Of a stretch of DNA of 64,000 nt, positions 1-9,366 are shown in pieces; position 1 is the stretch's first letter, and each line of letters starts with the position of its first letter. The notes beneath the pieces are model-generated. The model was not told the origin of the DNA. It ran no database searches and saw nothing but the letters and a program-made list of their open reading frames with translations. Location: contig CAXUHB010000006.1 of the NCBI GenBank assembly GCA_964250755.1, positions 1 to 64,000 of the forward strand. The letters are read 5' to 3'. A program made the translations under genes and the position numbers. Source of the DNA: DASWOJ01 sp964250755 (GTDB lineage: Bacteria > Pseudomonadota > Alphaproteobacteria > Acetobacterales > Acetobacteraceae).

Positions 1-18
1 AGCATTGTCCGCGGTGGC

Positions 19-1392
19 TTGAATGGGGCAGACGCTTCCTGCTCCCTCCCTCTCCGGGAGAGGGCCGGGGTGAGGGAGGCCGCACGGACGGCGCTATACC
101 CAGCGGGCACTGCCCCGGGCGAGCGCATTGCTTGCCGCCTCCCTCACCCCGGCCCTCTCCCGGAGGAGGAGGGAGCAGGCACGCCCCCCCTCCGCCTCCT
201 GACCTTCTCCACCCTCTATCCCAACGCCGAGCGCCCCAACCACGGCGTCTTCGTCGAGAACCGGCTGCGGCACCTGGTCGCCACCCAGCCGGTCACCAGC
301 ACGGTACTCGCCCCGGTGCCGTGGTTCCCGTTGGGATCGCCGCGCTTCGGCGAGTGGGCGCGGCACGCCCGGGCGCCGCGGCAGGAGGTGCGGCACGGCC
401 TGCACGTCCACCATCCCCGCTACCCCGTGCTGCCCAAGGTCGGGATGCTGGCAGCACCCTGGCTGCTGTATCAGGCCAGCCTGCGCGCCGTGCGGCGGCT
501 GCAGCGAGGCGGGCTGCGGTTCGACGTCATTGACGCGCACTATCTGTATCCGGACGGGGTGGCGGCGGCGTGGCTCGGCCGGCGGCTGGGCGTGCCGGTG
601 GTGATGACGGCGCGCGGGTCGGACGTGACGCAGATCGGGCAGATGCCCGGCCCGGCCCGCATGATCGGCGCGGCCCTGCGCGCCGCCGCCGGGGTCATCA
701 CCGTCAGCGCCGCGCTGGGGGAGGGCGTGGTGGCCCTGGGCGCCGCGCCGGAGCGGGTGCGGGTGCTGCGCAACGGCGTGGACCTGCAGGCCTTCCATCC
801 CCCCGCCGACCGCGCCGCGGCCCGGCGGGCGCTGGGCCTGACCCGGCCCACCCTGATCTCGGTCGGGCACCTGATCCCGCGCAAGGGCCACGACCTGACC
901 CTCCGCGCCCTGGCGCTGCTGCCGGAGTGGGAGCTGGTGCTGCTGGGGGAGGGGCCGGAGCGCGCGGCGCTGCTGGCGCTGGCGGCCAGCTTGGGCGTAG
1001 GAGACCGCGTGCGCCTGCTGGGCGCCCGCCCGCACGGGGAGCTGCCGGGGTGGTATGGCGCGGCGGACCTGATGGTGCTGGCGAGCAGCCGGGAGGGCTG
1101 GGCCAACGTGCTGCTGGAGAGCATGGCCTGCGGCACGCCCGTGGTGGCCAGCGACATCCCCGGCAACCCGGAGGTGGTGCGGCGGCGGGAGGCCGGGGTG
1201 GTGGTGGAGCGCAGTCCAGAGGGGCTTGCGGCGGGGGTGCGCGGGCTGTGGGCGGCGATGCCGGAGCGTGGGGCGACGCGGCGGTATGCGGAGGGGTTCG
1301 GGTGGGCGGAGACGAGTGCGGGGGGGTATGGGGTGTATCGGGCGGTGCTTGAGAGCTATAATCAGCCACGACCGGTTCCGCCGCGCTTTTAA
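19..1392 (+). CDS. GT4 family glycosyltransferase
   Basis: A cytoplasmic retaining glycosyltransferase that adds a sugar from an activated donor to a surface-glycan acceptor. The N-terminal acceptor domain spans about residues 57-230 and the C-terminal Glycos_transf_1 domain about 265-430. The donor-site E-x7-E motif is E359...E367, followed by CGTPVVAS. The first 55 or so codons are translated from two inverted REP-like repeats (42-180), so the ATG at 19 is doubtful; true initiation may lie near 180-200, perhaps at the CTG at 199. The stop codon TAA touches an ATG of the next frame. It opens a glycan-synthesis cluster with the methyltransferase and flippase that follow. Family is certain; donor and acceptor are unknown. 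Confidence 0.9.
   Translation: MNGADASCSLPLRERAGVREAARTALYPAGTAPGERIACRLPHPGPLPEEEGAGTPPLRLLTFSTLYPNAERPNHGVFVENRLRHLVATQPVTSTVLAPVPWFPLGSPRFGEWARHARAPRQEVRHGLHVHHPRYPVLPKVGMLAAPWLLYQASLRAVRRLQRGGLRFDVIDAHYLYPDGVAAAWLGRRLGVPVVMTARGSDVTQIGQMPGPARMIGAALRAAAGVITVSAALGEGVVALGAAPERVRVLRNGVDLQAFHPPADRAAARRALGLTRPTLISVGHLIPRKGHDLTLRALALLPEWELVLLGEGPERAALLALAASLGVGDRVRLLGARPHGELPGWYGAADLMVLASSREGWANVLLESMACGTPVVASDIPGNPEVVRRREAGVVVERSPEGLAAGVRGLWAAMPERGATRRYAEGFGWAETSAGGYGVYRAVLESYNQPRPVPPRF
42..180. repeat. Inverted pair of REP-like elements
   Basis: Two copies of a CCCTCTCC/GGGAGAGGG palindromic element followed by CCGGGGTGAGGG lie in opposite orientation (about 42-78 and 141-180) around a spacer of about 60 bp. 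The same arrangement recurs upstream of aroC. It resembles a BIME-like dyad and is read through by the apparent N-terminus of the first glycosyltransferase. Confidence 0.7.
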
Positions 1393-1472
1393 TGGCGGCC
1401 CTACCCTGTCCTGGATCGAGTAAGCAGCTGAATCACCGCCCTACGACCGGCAGGCACACGCACACAGTTCTA

Positions 1473-2156
1473 ATGGAGACGCTTGTGGACCCCGAGTATT
1501 TCAAGCACAGCCGGCAGGAAGTCGCCCCCTTCGTGCCAGTGCAGCGTCGGCGCGTGTTGGAGGTGGGATGCGGCGAGGGAACGTTTGTTGCGTCGCTCCC
1601 CGGTGTGGAGGAGTCCTGGGGCATTGAGCCATCGGCTGCCGCCGAGGTTGCTCGCGCGCGCTTCACGCGGATGTTCCGCGCAACGTTCGAGGAGGTCGAA
1701 GCTGAGTTGCCACTGGCATATTTCGACGTGGTGATCTGCAATGACGTGATTGAGCATATGCCGGATCATAACCATTTTCTGTCGGCGATTGGAAAGCATA
1801 TTGCTCCCGGTGGCCTTTTGATCGGCTCTATTCCCAACGTGCGGTTCTATAACAACATGATGCAATTCCTGCTAGAGAAGGATTGGCACTACACCGACTT
1901 CGGCATTCTCGATAGGACGCATATCACGTTCTTCACTGAAAAAAGCTTTCGCAAGACCCTTGAACGGCACGGCTTCTCGGTTGTCACCTTGAAAGGCATC
2001 AATACTGGTATCAAGTTTTCAGACTCGCGCCGCACGTCGGTCTATTTAGGTTTGGCGCGTGTCCTGAGCGTGCTATCATTTGGCTACTTTTCCGATATAT
2101 TGCACTTGCAGTTTGCGTTCCAAGCCTCTCCCACAGCGGCTCCGGTCAAGACATGA
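1473..2156 (+). CDS. Class I SAM-dependent methyltransferase
   Basis: A 227-residue Methyltransf_11/23-type enzyme. Motif I (VLEVGCGEG) lies near residue 25, and the acidic motif VVICNDVIEHM near residue 85 completes the SAM site. Substrate is unknown, but its place between a GT4 enzyme and a flippase suggests methylation of a sugar or lipid-linked glycan. I chose the ATG at 1473 because family members usually begin shortly before the DPEYF segment; an upstream ATG at 1392 overlaps the previous stop (TAATG) and would add 27 residues. The 3' end overlaps the flippase start as ATGA, so the two are probably translationally coupled. Confidence 0.85.
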   Translation: METLVDPEYFKHSRQEVAPFVPVQRRRVLEVGCGEGTFVASLPGVEESWGIEPSAAAEVARARFTRMFRATFEEVEAELPLAYFDVVICNDVIEHMPDHNHFLSAIGKHIAPGGLLIGSIPNVRFYNNMMQFLLEKDWHYTDFGILDRTHITFFTEKSFRKTLERHGFSVVTLKGINTGIKFSDSRRTSVYLGLARVLSVLSFGYFSDILHLQFAFQASPTAAPVKT

Positions 2157-3610
2157 GCATTTCAGTCCGGCGCAGCCTCGCTTGGATGGGTCTGTCTCAG
2201 ACCGGTCTGTTTGTGATCGCCTTTGCCGGGTCTGTGGCCATGGCGCGGATGCTGACGCCTCGCGAGATGGGCATCTATGCCGTTGCTGTTGCCGTAATGG
2301 GCATCATAGACATGCTGCGGTCGTTCGGCTTGAATGTCCTCATTGTCCGGGAACAGGAGCTATCTGCTCCTGTGCTGAGGACGGTGTTCACGATCAACGC
2401 GGTACTGAACATCACTTGCTCTGTCATCGTGTTCGGAGTGAGCGAGGTCGGAGCGCGGTTCTTCGGAGACGCTGGCGTCCGTAGCGTGCTTCACCTTCTC
2501 GCTATCGCACCGCTTCTCCATATCTTCGAGCGCATCCCCGCCGGATGTCTGGAACGGACCGGGACGTTTCGGTTCATTGCCGTCATAAACGTGTTCAAGT
2601 CTCTCCTAAATACAGGCCTTGCGGTGTCGCTGGCCTTCGCTGGCTTCAGCTACATGAGCATCGCCTGGGCCAATCTTGCGACAACGCTGTTCAGCGTGGT
2701 CTGCTTCAATGTGGCTGGGTGGCAGTTCGTCAGCGTCAGGCTGGGCTTGCACGACTGGCGCCGGATCACGCGCTTCGGCTTGCAGATGCTCACGATTGGA
2801 ACCGTTTCCAGCGTCACCACTCGGCTGACCGACATCTTGATCGGCCGGATCATCGGCTTGTCGGCACTTGGGCTTTACTCACGTGCAGCAGGTCTGAATA
2901 GCTTGTTGTGGGACAACCTGCATCTGGTCATTGCCCGTGTGGTGTTCGTGGACTTCGCGGACCAGCATCGCCGCAAGCTGTCGCTTCGGGACACTTATCT
3001 TCGCATCGTGGCCATCCTGACCGCGCTGCTCTGGCCAGCCTTCACGGGCCTTGCAATCCTTTCTGGACCTGTCATTTTAACGGTCTATGGTGATGACTGG
3101 CTTGGGGCATCCCTGCCGCTGTCCATGCTGTCGCTGGCCGGCGTATTTTATGTCGCAGTCACCATGACGCATGAAATCTACACAGTCACCGGGGAAATGA
3201 AGCGGCAGGTTAATGTCGAGTTCAAGCGCAACCTGGCTGGAACCGCGCTTTTTGCTGCGGCCTGCTTTGGCGGCCTTACGTGGGCTGCCGCATCCCGGAT
3301 CGGGGATGCCCTGTTCACGATTTTCCTTGTCAAAGGCGACTTGGAACGGATGACCCATACCGTGCCGGCAGACTACCCACCGGTTTACCTGAGGAGTGCC
3401 GGCCTTACGATCCTTGCTTGCAGTCCAGTTGCCGTCCTGATGGCAACCAGCGGCTGGTCGGCTCACACGCCGTTGTTGCCGATAGCCGGCGCAGTCCTTC
3501 TCGGCATCTGCGGCTGGGTGACTGGCCTATGGTACCTGAAGCATCCGCTGTATCTGGAGGCGTTCACAGCCAGCCGTCATCTTCTTGGCGCAGTCCTCGG
3601 CCGCACTTGA
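2153..3610 (+). CDS. Wzx-type polysaccharide flippase (MATE/MOP superfamily)
   Basis: A 485-residue polytopic inner-membrane protein with about 12-14 hydrophobic segments along its length, matching the polysaccharide biosynthesis / oligosaccharide flippase family (PF01943/PF13440). It would move undecaprenyl-linked or other lipid-linked glycans across the inner membrane. The ATG overlaps the methyltransferase stop by four bases (ATGA). Its codon use is noticeably less GC-rich than the downstream metabolic genes, as is common for surface-polysaccharide clusters that have been transferred. Specific substrate cannot be read from the sequence. Confidence 0.85.
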   Translation: MSISVRRSLAWMGLSQTGLFVIAFAGSVAMARMLTPREMGIYAVAVAVMGIIDMLRSFGLNVLIVREQELSAPVLRTVFTINAVLNITCSVIVFGVSEVGARFFGDAGVRSVLHLLAIAPLLHIFERIPAGCLERTGTFRFIAVINVFKSLLNTGLAVSLAFAGFSYMSIAWANLATTLFSVVCFNVAGWQFVSVRLGLHDWRRITRFGLQMLTIGTVSSVTTRLTDILIGRIIGLSALGLYSRAAGLNSLLWDNLHLVIARVVFVDFADQHRRKLSLRDTYLRIVAILTALLWPAFTGLAILSGPVILTVYGDDWLGASLPLSMLSLAGVFYVAVTMTHEIYTVTGEMKRQVNVEFKRNLAGTALFAAACFGGLTWAAASRIGDALFTIFLVKGDLERMTHTVPADYPPVYLRSAGLTILACSPVAVLMATSGWSAHTPLLPIAGAVLLGICGWVTGLWYLKHPLYLEAFTASRHLLGAVLGRT

Positions 3611-3704
3611 CAGTTCTCAAGGCTCTACCCGACCGGGCGTAAACCTCACGGTGCGTTGCTGCGGGATTGCTGCGGAGTGCCGGCTACGGCGTGTTCCGCC
3701 GGAC

Positions 3705-4592
3705 TCAGGAAAGCCGCGGCTCCGGGCGCAGCGGTTTCCGGAGGCCGTCCCAGAGCGCCACGCCCACTCTTCGCGAATGACCCGGAGCCTCGTTCGTCCG
3801 AGCTCGTTCACGTCTGAATGCGCGGAATGCCATCCTGACGGCCTGCCTGACCCCGAAGTGCTTGCGCAGAAGCAAGGCGTAGCTGCTGTAGAACAGCCGG
3901 GTGGCGGCCGGGCTGGTCTCGCCACCCGAAGATGCGCCGCCTTCATGCAGGAGCATGGGATTGGGAAGATACATGATGGGTATGCCGGCCGTCTTGAGCC
4001 TCATGCAGTAGTCGGTGTCTTCCCAATACACGAAGAAGCTTTCGTCCAGCAGCCCGACCCGGCGCAAGGCGTCCATGGACAGCCCCAAGCAGCATCCGCT
4101 CGCGAAGTCCACCGGACGCGGGAACGTGCTGTCCTCGGGGCTGAATTCATCGTGCCTGTTGGCGAACACCCAGCCGTAATCTAGGTGGCCTCCGGCATAC
4201 CAGGAGCGTGACGGGTCCTCTGCCTTCATGACGCGCGGGGCGACCACGGGCCAGTCGTGTTTGGTCCACGCCTCCAGAAGGTCCGCGAGGAACCTGGGCG
4301 GCAGCACGGTGTCAGGGTTCAGCAACATGCAGCGGTGGGCACCCTGACAGGCGGCGATTCGCAGTCCTTGGTTCACGGCACGGGCGAAGCCGACGTTGCT
4401 GGTGTTCACGACCGTGGTCACACGCGGGTCTGACAGCGACTGCAGGACATCAGCAGAAGCGTCGGACGAGCTGTTGTCTATTGCGATTAGATGCCAGTCT
4501 GGACAGGTTTGCGCGATCAAGCTGGACCACATGGACGTGAAAGGATCGGCGCTGTTGTATAAAACGACGATGATCTGGAGCGGTGACGGCAT
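3705..4592 (-). CDS. GT2 family glycosyltransferase (rhamnosyltransferase-like)
   Basis: A 295-residue inverting GT-A enzyme. The nucleotide-binding strand IIVVLYNS is at residues 7-14, AIDNSSSD at 37-44, the NPDT metal motif at 92-95 and the catalytic-loop acidic cluster WEDTDYC at 190-196. It has no membrane helix, so it should work in the cytoplasm on a lipid-linked acceptor. It lies on the opposite strand to its cluster neighbours, converging with the flippase. The dTDP-rhamnose type is suggested only by the overall pattern. Confidence 0.85.
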   Translation of the reverse strand: MPSPLQIIVVLYNSADPFTSMWSSLIAQTCPDWHLIAIDNSSSDASADVLQSLSDPRVTTVVNTSNVGFARAVNQGLRIAACQGAHRCMLLNPDTVLPPRFLADLLEAWTKHDWPVVAPRVMKAEDPSRSWYAGGHLDYGWVFANRHDEFSPEDSTFPRPVDFASGCCLGLSMDALRRVGLLDESFFVYWEDTDYCMRLKTAGIPIMYLPNPMLLHEGGASSGGETSPAATRLFYSSYALLLRKHFGVRQAVRMAFRAFRRERARTNEAPGHSRRVGVALWDGLRKPLRPEPRLS

Positions 4593-5038
4593 GGCCTAGA
4601 GTCTTACAGGCATGGATGCGCCATGCGCCATAGCATTAGCCACGCCGCCCCGATGATGGTCGTGCGGGTCAGGGAGCCTTGCTCAGTGTGTGCGTCTTGG
4701 CTCATGGGGCGGAGTGGGACCTTGGGTGCGGGCGGAATGGCCTTGTGACTAGCACAGCGGTTGCCTGATCCCGTGCAGCTAACCTGGCAGGGTTGAAGAA
4801 ACTCTGACGGTCTCGTGGCGTCCAGGCGGACGTAGGTCATGTCGGACCAGTCCTGCAAGCGCAGCGCCGCTCACGTTCCGTCAACCTGGCCAAAGCATGT
4901 CATCATGCCGCCACCCCTGACGTGGCAACTCATCCAGAGAGGACAGGATAGGGGGGATCATGTGGGCCAGGCCCTGGTTTGCGGCAAGTCCTGTGGTATG
5001 TGCATGGCGGCGAGTAAAGAGTGCGAAGATGATCAACG
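4593..5038. other. Intergenic region, no gene recognised
   Basis: About 445 bp between divergently read glycosyltransferase genes. Short open frames occur on both strands, but none has a family motif, coding bias or good ribosome site. It presumably carries the promoters for both flanking genes; I could not identify a clear -35/-10 pair. Confidence 0.5.
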
Positions 5039-6079
5039 TTGCAGGCAGCCCAACCGGGATGGTCCCCTCTCAGTCTCACAGACCGTCCTTTGACTAATCC
5101 CGCGCCCACCCCTCGAATTTCTGTTGTCATCCCGACCTATAACGGGTTCCAGCGCCTGCAACCCACCATCCGCTCGGTGCTCAACCAGACGTTGCCGCCG
5201 GTAGAGATCATCGTCGTTGACGATGGATCAACCGATGGCACGCCAGAGATCGAGGCTTTGTTCCCCGGCCAGATCCGCTACTTCCGCGTCGCAAACGGCG
5301 GCCAGCAACGGGCGCGGAACTACGGTGTCGCGCGCTGTACAGGTGACTGGCTTGCCTTCCTCGACCATGATGACCTCTGGGAGCCTGGCTACCTCGCCGA
5401 GGTGTCTGCCCTGGTCCAGACGCACCAGGCCGACGTGACCATCTGCAACAGCCGGACATGGCAAGAAACGGCGGGAGGCGGCTTCTGGAAGGACGACAAC
5501 CGCTTCGTGCGCTTTGCCCCGTCAGGCTACTGGGAGCAGGTCGGCGCAAACCCGCATGACCGCTGGACGGTGCTTGAACGCTACGACTACCGCAGCTACC
5601 TCGAATTCCACCCCTCGCAAACCTCCATGTTCACCTGTTCTCGAACCCTTTACGAGCGCCTCGGCGGCTTCGACGAGCGGATGCGCGGCAGCGGGGCAGA
5701 GAACTTCGAGTTGGAGATGCGGGCCTTGCGCGTGGCCCGTGTCGGCTTGATCGGGCAAACCCTGGTCACGATGGTTCGTCACGAAAGCAACGCCAGCCTG
5801 GACGGCAGCCGCATGTCCATGGACCTGGTTGACTGCTACCGGTTCGCCTTAGCAAATCACGGCCTCGACACGGCGGAGACGCACGTCGTCCAAGCGGAGA
5901 TGCAGCGGCGTCTTCCGGCTGCCATTGACGGAGCCTTCACCCTTGGCGAGTTCCAGGCCGTCCGCGAGTACCGGCGCTGCTACCGCGGCACGCTCCCGCC
6001 CAAGACCCGGCTGAAAACGATGATCGCCGGCCTGCCTTCCGCCCTGGCTGGCCCAATCGCCCGCTCCCTCTCCCGATAA
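5039..6079 (+). CDS. GT2 family glycosyltransferase
   Basis: A 346-residue GT-A fold enzyme. The core begins at residue 27 (ISVVIPTYNG), followed by VVDDGSTDGT near 59-68 and the metal-binding LDHDD at 108-112. The listed start is a TTG; a second TTG at 5090 would give a start much closer to the domain and is equally plausible. The stop overlaps the start of the next glycosyltransferase (TAATG at 6077-6081), so the pair is probably co-translated. Donor and acceptor are unknown. Confidence 0.85.
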   Translation: MQAAQPGWSPLSLTDRPLTNPAPTPRISVVIPTYNGFQRLQPTIRSVLNQTLPPVEIIVVDDGSTDGTPEIEALFPGQIRYFRVANGGQQRARNYGVARCTGDWLAFLDHDDLWEPGYLAEVSALVQTHQADVTICNSRTWQETAGGGFWKDDNRFVRFAPSGYWEQVGANPHDRWTVLERYDYRSYLEFHPSQTSMFTCSRTLYERLGGFDERMRGSGAENFELEMRALRVARVGLIGQTLVTMVRHESNASLDGSRMSMDLVDCYRFALANHGLDTAETHVVQAEMQRRLPAAIDGAFTLGEFQAVREYRRCYRGTLPPKTRLKTMIAGLPSALAGPIARSLSR

Positions 6080-7557
6080 TGGGGGCCTTCATGCACCCGG
6101 CTCAGCAGGACGGATTGCTTCCATCGTCCCCAAGTGCCGAAGTCACGGCTTTGCGCCGCGAACTGGCACGTACCCGGCTCCGGTTGTTCGAGGCTGAGGC
6201 AAGGTTGGATCAGTTGCAGGCCGCCGATGCCATGGCGCCTGGCCGTGCCCTGCTGCAGCTCCAAGCGCGCCATCCACGCTTCGCCCAACTGCTAATCCGC
6301 ACGGTGAAGCTTGCTGTTTGGACGGGAACCGCTCAGCTTCCCCGGTATGTGCGGGCTGCCCGGCGCGCAAGACGGCCTGCCCCCTCCCTCGGACCTACCC
6401 TCTCTTCAGCCGGGAGCGCCACGCAGCCGATCACGCCGCGCAACGCTCCCGGCGGTGGAACCGTGTTGATTGTTGACCAGACAGTCCTGAAGCCGGACCA
6501 GGACGCCGGCTCACGCTGCGTCATGAGCATGATCGCCGCTTTCCGCGAAGCTGGATGGGCTGTGTACTTCTGGCCGCACGACCGTTCCTATGGCGGCCGC
6601 TACACGGCAGAGCTTGAGGCGCTGGGTGTGTGCGTCCTGGACGCAAGGCAGCAAGGCGGGCTTGGCGACTGGCTTCGGGCGCATGGTCCGGGGCTGGATC
6701 ACGTCGTCCTGTCACGCCCTAGAATAGCCCAGGACGCTTTGCCTGACATCCTCCGATGGGTGACGTGTCGCATCAGCTTCATGGGCGTGGACTTGCACTT
6801 CGCCCGCCAGGGGCTGAAGGCCACCCAACTGGATGACCCCTTGCTGCAGCATGAAGCCGACCGCTTCCTCGCCTTGGAGCGCAGCATATGGCGTGTCGTT
6901 GACGTAGCTCTGTATCTTTCGGAGGAGGAAGCCGCGGTCATCCGGGAGCTTGAGCCAGGGGTCGAGGCCAGGGTGCTGACGCCATACGCCTTCGACGCAT
7001 TCCAGACGCGTCCGGCCCCGCCTTCGGGTCACGGCCTCCTTTTCATCGGCGGCTTCACACATTCGCCGAACGAAGACGCTGTAATCTGGTTCGTGAAGGA
7101 AGTTTTGCCCCTCGTCAGGCAGTCCGTCCCTGGTGCCCGGCTCAAGGTTGTAGGATCAGCCGCACCTCAGTCCATAAAGGACCTGCCGCCGGACGCTGTT
7201 GAGTTGGCCGGGCAGATCAGCGACGAGGAGCTTGCGGCTGCCTACGACGCCGCGCGGGTGGTCGTGGCTCCGCTGCGCTTCGGCGCCGGCGTGAAAGGGA
7301 AGGTGGTTGAGGCGCTGGCCAAGGGCGTCCCAGTCGTGACCTCGGCCGTTGGCGCTCAGGGCATTCCGGACCTTGCCACGTTCGTCCCGGTGCATGACGA
7401 CCCCCGTTCCATGGCTGCCGCGGTTGTCTCTCTGCTCAACGACGACCAGGCGTGGGTTGCGCAATCCGCGGCCCAGGCCGCCTACGCCCAGCGCCACTAC
7501 TCTAGGCAAGCCCTGCGCCAAAGCCTCTCCGCGGCGTTGGCCCCCCGAACGGCGTAG
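6079..7557 (+). CDS. GT4 family glycosyltransferase with N-terminal coiled coil
   Basis: A 492-residue protein. Residues about 20-55 form a short heptad-rich helix, followed by a basic Pro-rich linker and then an N-terminal GT-B domain from VLIVDQTVLKPDQDAGS. The C-terminal Glyco_trans_1_4 domain starts with LLFIGGFTHSPNEDAV; FGAGVKGKVVEAL is the donor-site segment. The same domain type, with matching sequence blocks, forms the C-terminus of the large fusion enzyme at 16348-20295. It is coupled to the preceding GT2 gene and closes the first glycan cluster. Confidence 0.85.
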   Translation: MGAFMHPAQQDGLLPSSPSAEVTALRRELARTRLRLFEAEARLDQLQAADAMAPGRALLQLQARHPRFAQLLIRTVKLAVWTGTAQLPRYVRAARRARRPAPSLGPTLSSAGSATQPITPRNAPGGGTVLIVDQTVLKPDQDAGSRCVMSMIAAFREAGWAVYFWPHDRSYGGRYTAELEALGVCVLDARQQGGLGDWLRAHGPGLDHVVLSRPRIAQDALPDILRWVTCRISFMGVDLHFARQGLKATQLDDPLLQHEADRFLALERSIWRVVDVALYLSEEEAAVIRELEPGVEARVLTPYAFDAFQTRPAPPSGHGLLFIGGFTHSPNEDAVIWFVKEVLPLVRQSVPGARLKVVGSAAPQSIKDLPPDAVELAGQISDEELAAAYDAARVVVAPLRFGAGVKGKVVEALAKGVPVVTSAVGAQGIPDLATFVPVHDDPRSMAAAVVSLLNDDQAWVAQSAAQAAYAQRHYSRQALRQSLSAALAPRTA

Positions 7558-7686
7558 CATCGAACGCTATTTGCTTTGGCCTTCTCCATTTGTAGGACGC
7601 CCTCGCGAGCCGCGGTTGCGTCCGTGATCGGTTTATTATCGTAATGCTCTCCGCGTTGCTGCTAGTCCTGGGGGGAAGGACAAGGA

Positions 7687-8763
7687 TCATGTGGGAAGCA
7701 GCGCCTCGGCGTCGGCCCATATCCGGCGCACCACGTCGCCGGCCGGCTCCGCGCGGGCCAGCGCCGCGGCCTGGCCGGCCCAGGCCTGCATCCGCCCGGC
7801 GTCGCCCGCCGCCTTGGCCTCCACGCGCATGGCGGCGGTCAGGGCGCGCTGCACCGGGTAGGGCGCCAGGGCCGCGCCCGCCGCGGCAGCGGTGTAGGGG
7901 GAAGCGACGGCCCGGCCCAGCCGCCCGCTGAAGGCCCGGGTGGGCGCCGTTGCCTCGGGTTCCAGCTCGTGCAGGGCGTCGGCCCAGGCGGGGGCGGTGG
8001 CGGCCTCGGGGCAGCGCAGCAGCGCCGTGCCGACCTGGACGGCGCTGGCGCCCAGCAGCAGCGCGGCCGCCACGCCGCGCCCGTCGGCGATGCCGCCCGC
8101 GGCGATGACGGGCACACGCAGCCGGTCGGCCAGGCGGGGCAGCAGCGCCAACAGCCCGGCGCCCTGCCGCTCGGCGGCGGCATCATCGAACGCGCCGCGG
8201 TGGCCCCCGGCCTCGATCCCCTGGGCCACCACCGCGTCGGCCCCGGCGGCCTGGGCCTGCAGGGCCTCGGCCAGGGTGGTGGCGCAGGCGAACCAGGCGA
8301 TCCCCCGCGCGTGCAGGGCCTCCACGTAGGCCGCAGGGAACACGCCCATGATGCTGGACACCACGGCAGGCCCCGCCCGCAGCAGGGCCTCGCACTGCGC
8401 GTCGAAGTCCTGCAACGGAGCGTCGGCGGCCTCCGGCGGGACGGCGGGACCCCACCCGCCCAGGAAGGCGCGCGCGGCGGCCTCATGCGCCGGGTCGCGG
8501 AGGGGGGGTGGGTCGGGGATCCACAGGTTGACCTGGAACGCGCCGTTGCTGCGGGCGCGGAAGCTGGCAGCCCAGTCCAGGATGCCGGCGGGGTCGGTCA
8601 GCAGCGCGCCCATCGCGCCCATGCCGCCGGCGTCGGCAACGGCGGCGGCCAGCTCCACCGGGCACGCCCCGGCCATGGGGGCGGACAGGATGGGCACGCG
8701 CAGGCCGAACCGGCGGCAGAAGGCGTCGGCGCGGGCGCGCGGGGTCGGCATCGGGACGGGCAT
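7687..8763 (-). CDS. Nitronate monooxygenase (NPD / 2-nitropropane dioxygenase family)
   Basis: A 358-residue FMN-dependent TIM-barrel enzyme that oxidises alkyl nitronates, including propionate 3-nitronate, with oxygen. Visible signatures are PILSAPMAG near residues 24-32, the glycine-rich AGGMGAMG near 44-51, EAGGHRG in the flavin-phosphate region and AAGGIADGRG downstream. Length and layout fit class I enzymes. It stands alone on the minus strand between the first glycan cluster and a DUF3140 gene. Confidence 0.88.
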   Translation of the reverse strand: MPVPMPTPRARADAFCRRFGLRVPILSAPMAGACPVELAAAVADAGGMGAMGALLTDPAGILDWAASFRARSNGAFQVNLWIPDPPPLRDPAHEAAARAFLGGWGPAVPPEAADAPLQDFDAQCEALLRAGPAVVSSIMGVFPAAYVEALHARGIAWFACATTLAEALQAQAAGADAVVAQGIEAGGHRGAFDDAAAERQGAGLLALLPRLADRLRVPVIAAGGIADGRGVAAALLLGASAVQVGTALLRCPEAATAPAWADALHELEPEATAPTRAFSGRLGRAVASPYTAAAAGAALAPYPVQRALTAAMRVEAKAAGDAGRMQAWAGQAAALARAEPAGDVVRRIWADAEALLPT

Positions 8764-8971
8764 CTGAGGGGCTGTCCTGGGCGTGGGTGGTGCGTGCCAT
8801 CATAGCCAGGGCGGGGCGGGGCGGCGAGCGCGGCGCGTGTCCGGGGACGCACCGCGCAGGCCGGCGGCCTTGGGGCGGGCCGGCGCCGCGGGGTGCAAGG
8901 CGTGGCGGCTGGCCCGCCGAACCCGCGGCATCCGCCGCCGTTCTGGCCGGACATCCCAAAGGAGGCCGCAG

Positions 8972-9343
8972 ATGACCGAGCACCACCCCGACCGCGCCGA
9001 AACCCTGGCCGAGTTCAAGCGGGTCGTGAACATGACGCCGGCGGCGCTCCGCACCTGGCTGGAGAGCCCGGACAGCCAGGCCGTCGGCATGACGCCGGAG
9101 GGCGAGCGGGTGACGCATGAGGGCGGGGCGGAGTCGGTCGGGCACGGGATGGGCCGGCGCATCCTGGAACTGAAGGCGAGCAAGCCGTCGGAGCTGGCCG
9201 AGGACGACCTGGCGGCGATGCGCAAGGTGATCGGATACGTGCATCGGCACATGGCGCAGCGCCCGGCGGGAGACGTGACGGGGACGCGCTGGCGGCACTC
9301 GCTGATGAACTGGGGGCACGATCCCCTGAAAGACGCGGGTTAA
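8972..9343 (+). CDS. DUF3140 family protein
   Basis: A 123-residue soluble protein resembling the DUF3140 family: an N-terminal helical part with EFKRVVNMTPAALRTWLE, then a conserved MRKVIGYVHRHMAQRP segment and RWRHSLMNWGHDP near the C-terminus. No biochemical role is established. The ATG at 8972 is favoured because AAAGGAGG sits a short distance upstream; a much longer reading from 8783 would add a low-complexity Arg/Ala stretch with no similarity to the family. The last codons and the TAA are inside a 12-bp tandem repeat shared with the stop of the convergent SoxA-like gene. Confidence 0.85.
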   Translation: MTEHHPDRAETLAEFKRVVNMTPAALRTWLESPDSQAVGMTPEGERVTHEGGAESVGHGMGRRILELKASKPSELAEDDLAAMRKVIGYVHRHMAQRPAGDVTGTRWRHSLMNWGHDPLKDAG

Positions 9344-9366
9344 GACGCGGGTTAAGACGCGGGTTA
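9331..9366. repeat. 12-bp tandem repeat x3 spanning two stop codons
   Basis: Three exact copies of AGACGCGGGTTA. The first copy/second copy junction holds the TAA of the DUF3140 gene (9341-9343); the third copy holds the TAA of the convergent SoxA-like gene (complement of 9364-9366). Confidence 0.95.

Noticed and set aside
8783..8971. N-terminal extension of the DUF3140 gene
   Set aside because: Low-complexity Arg/Gly sequence; a strong AAAGGAGG site precedes the internal ATG at 8972.
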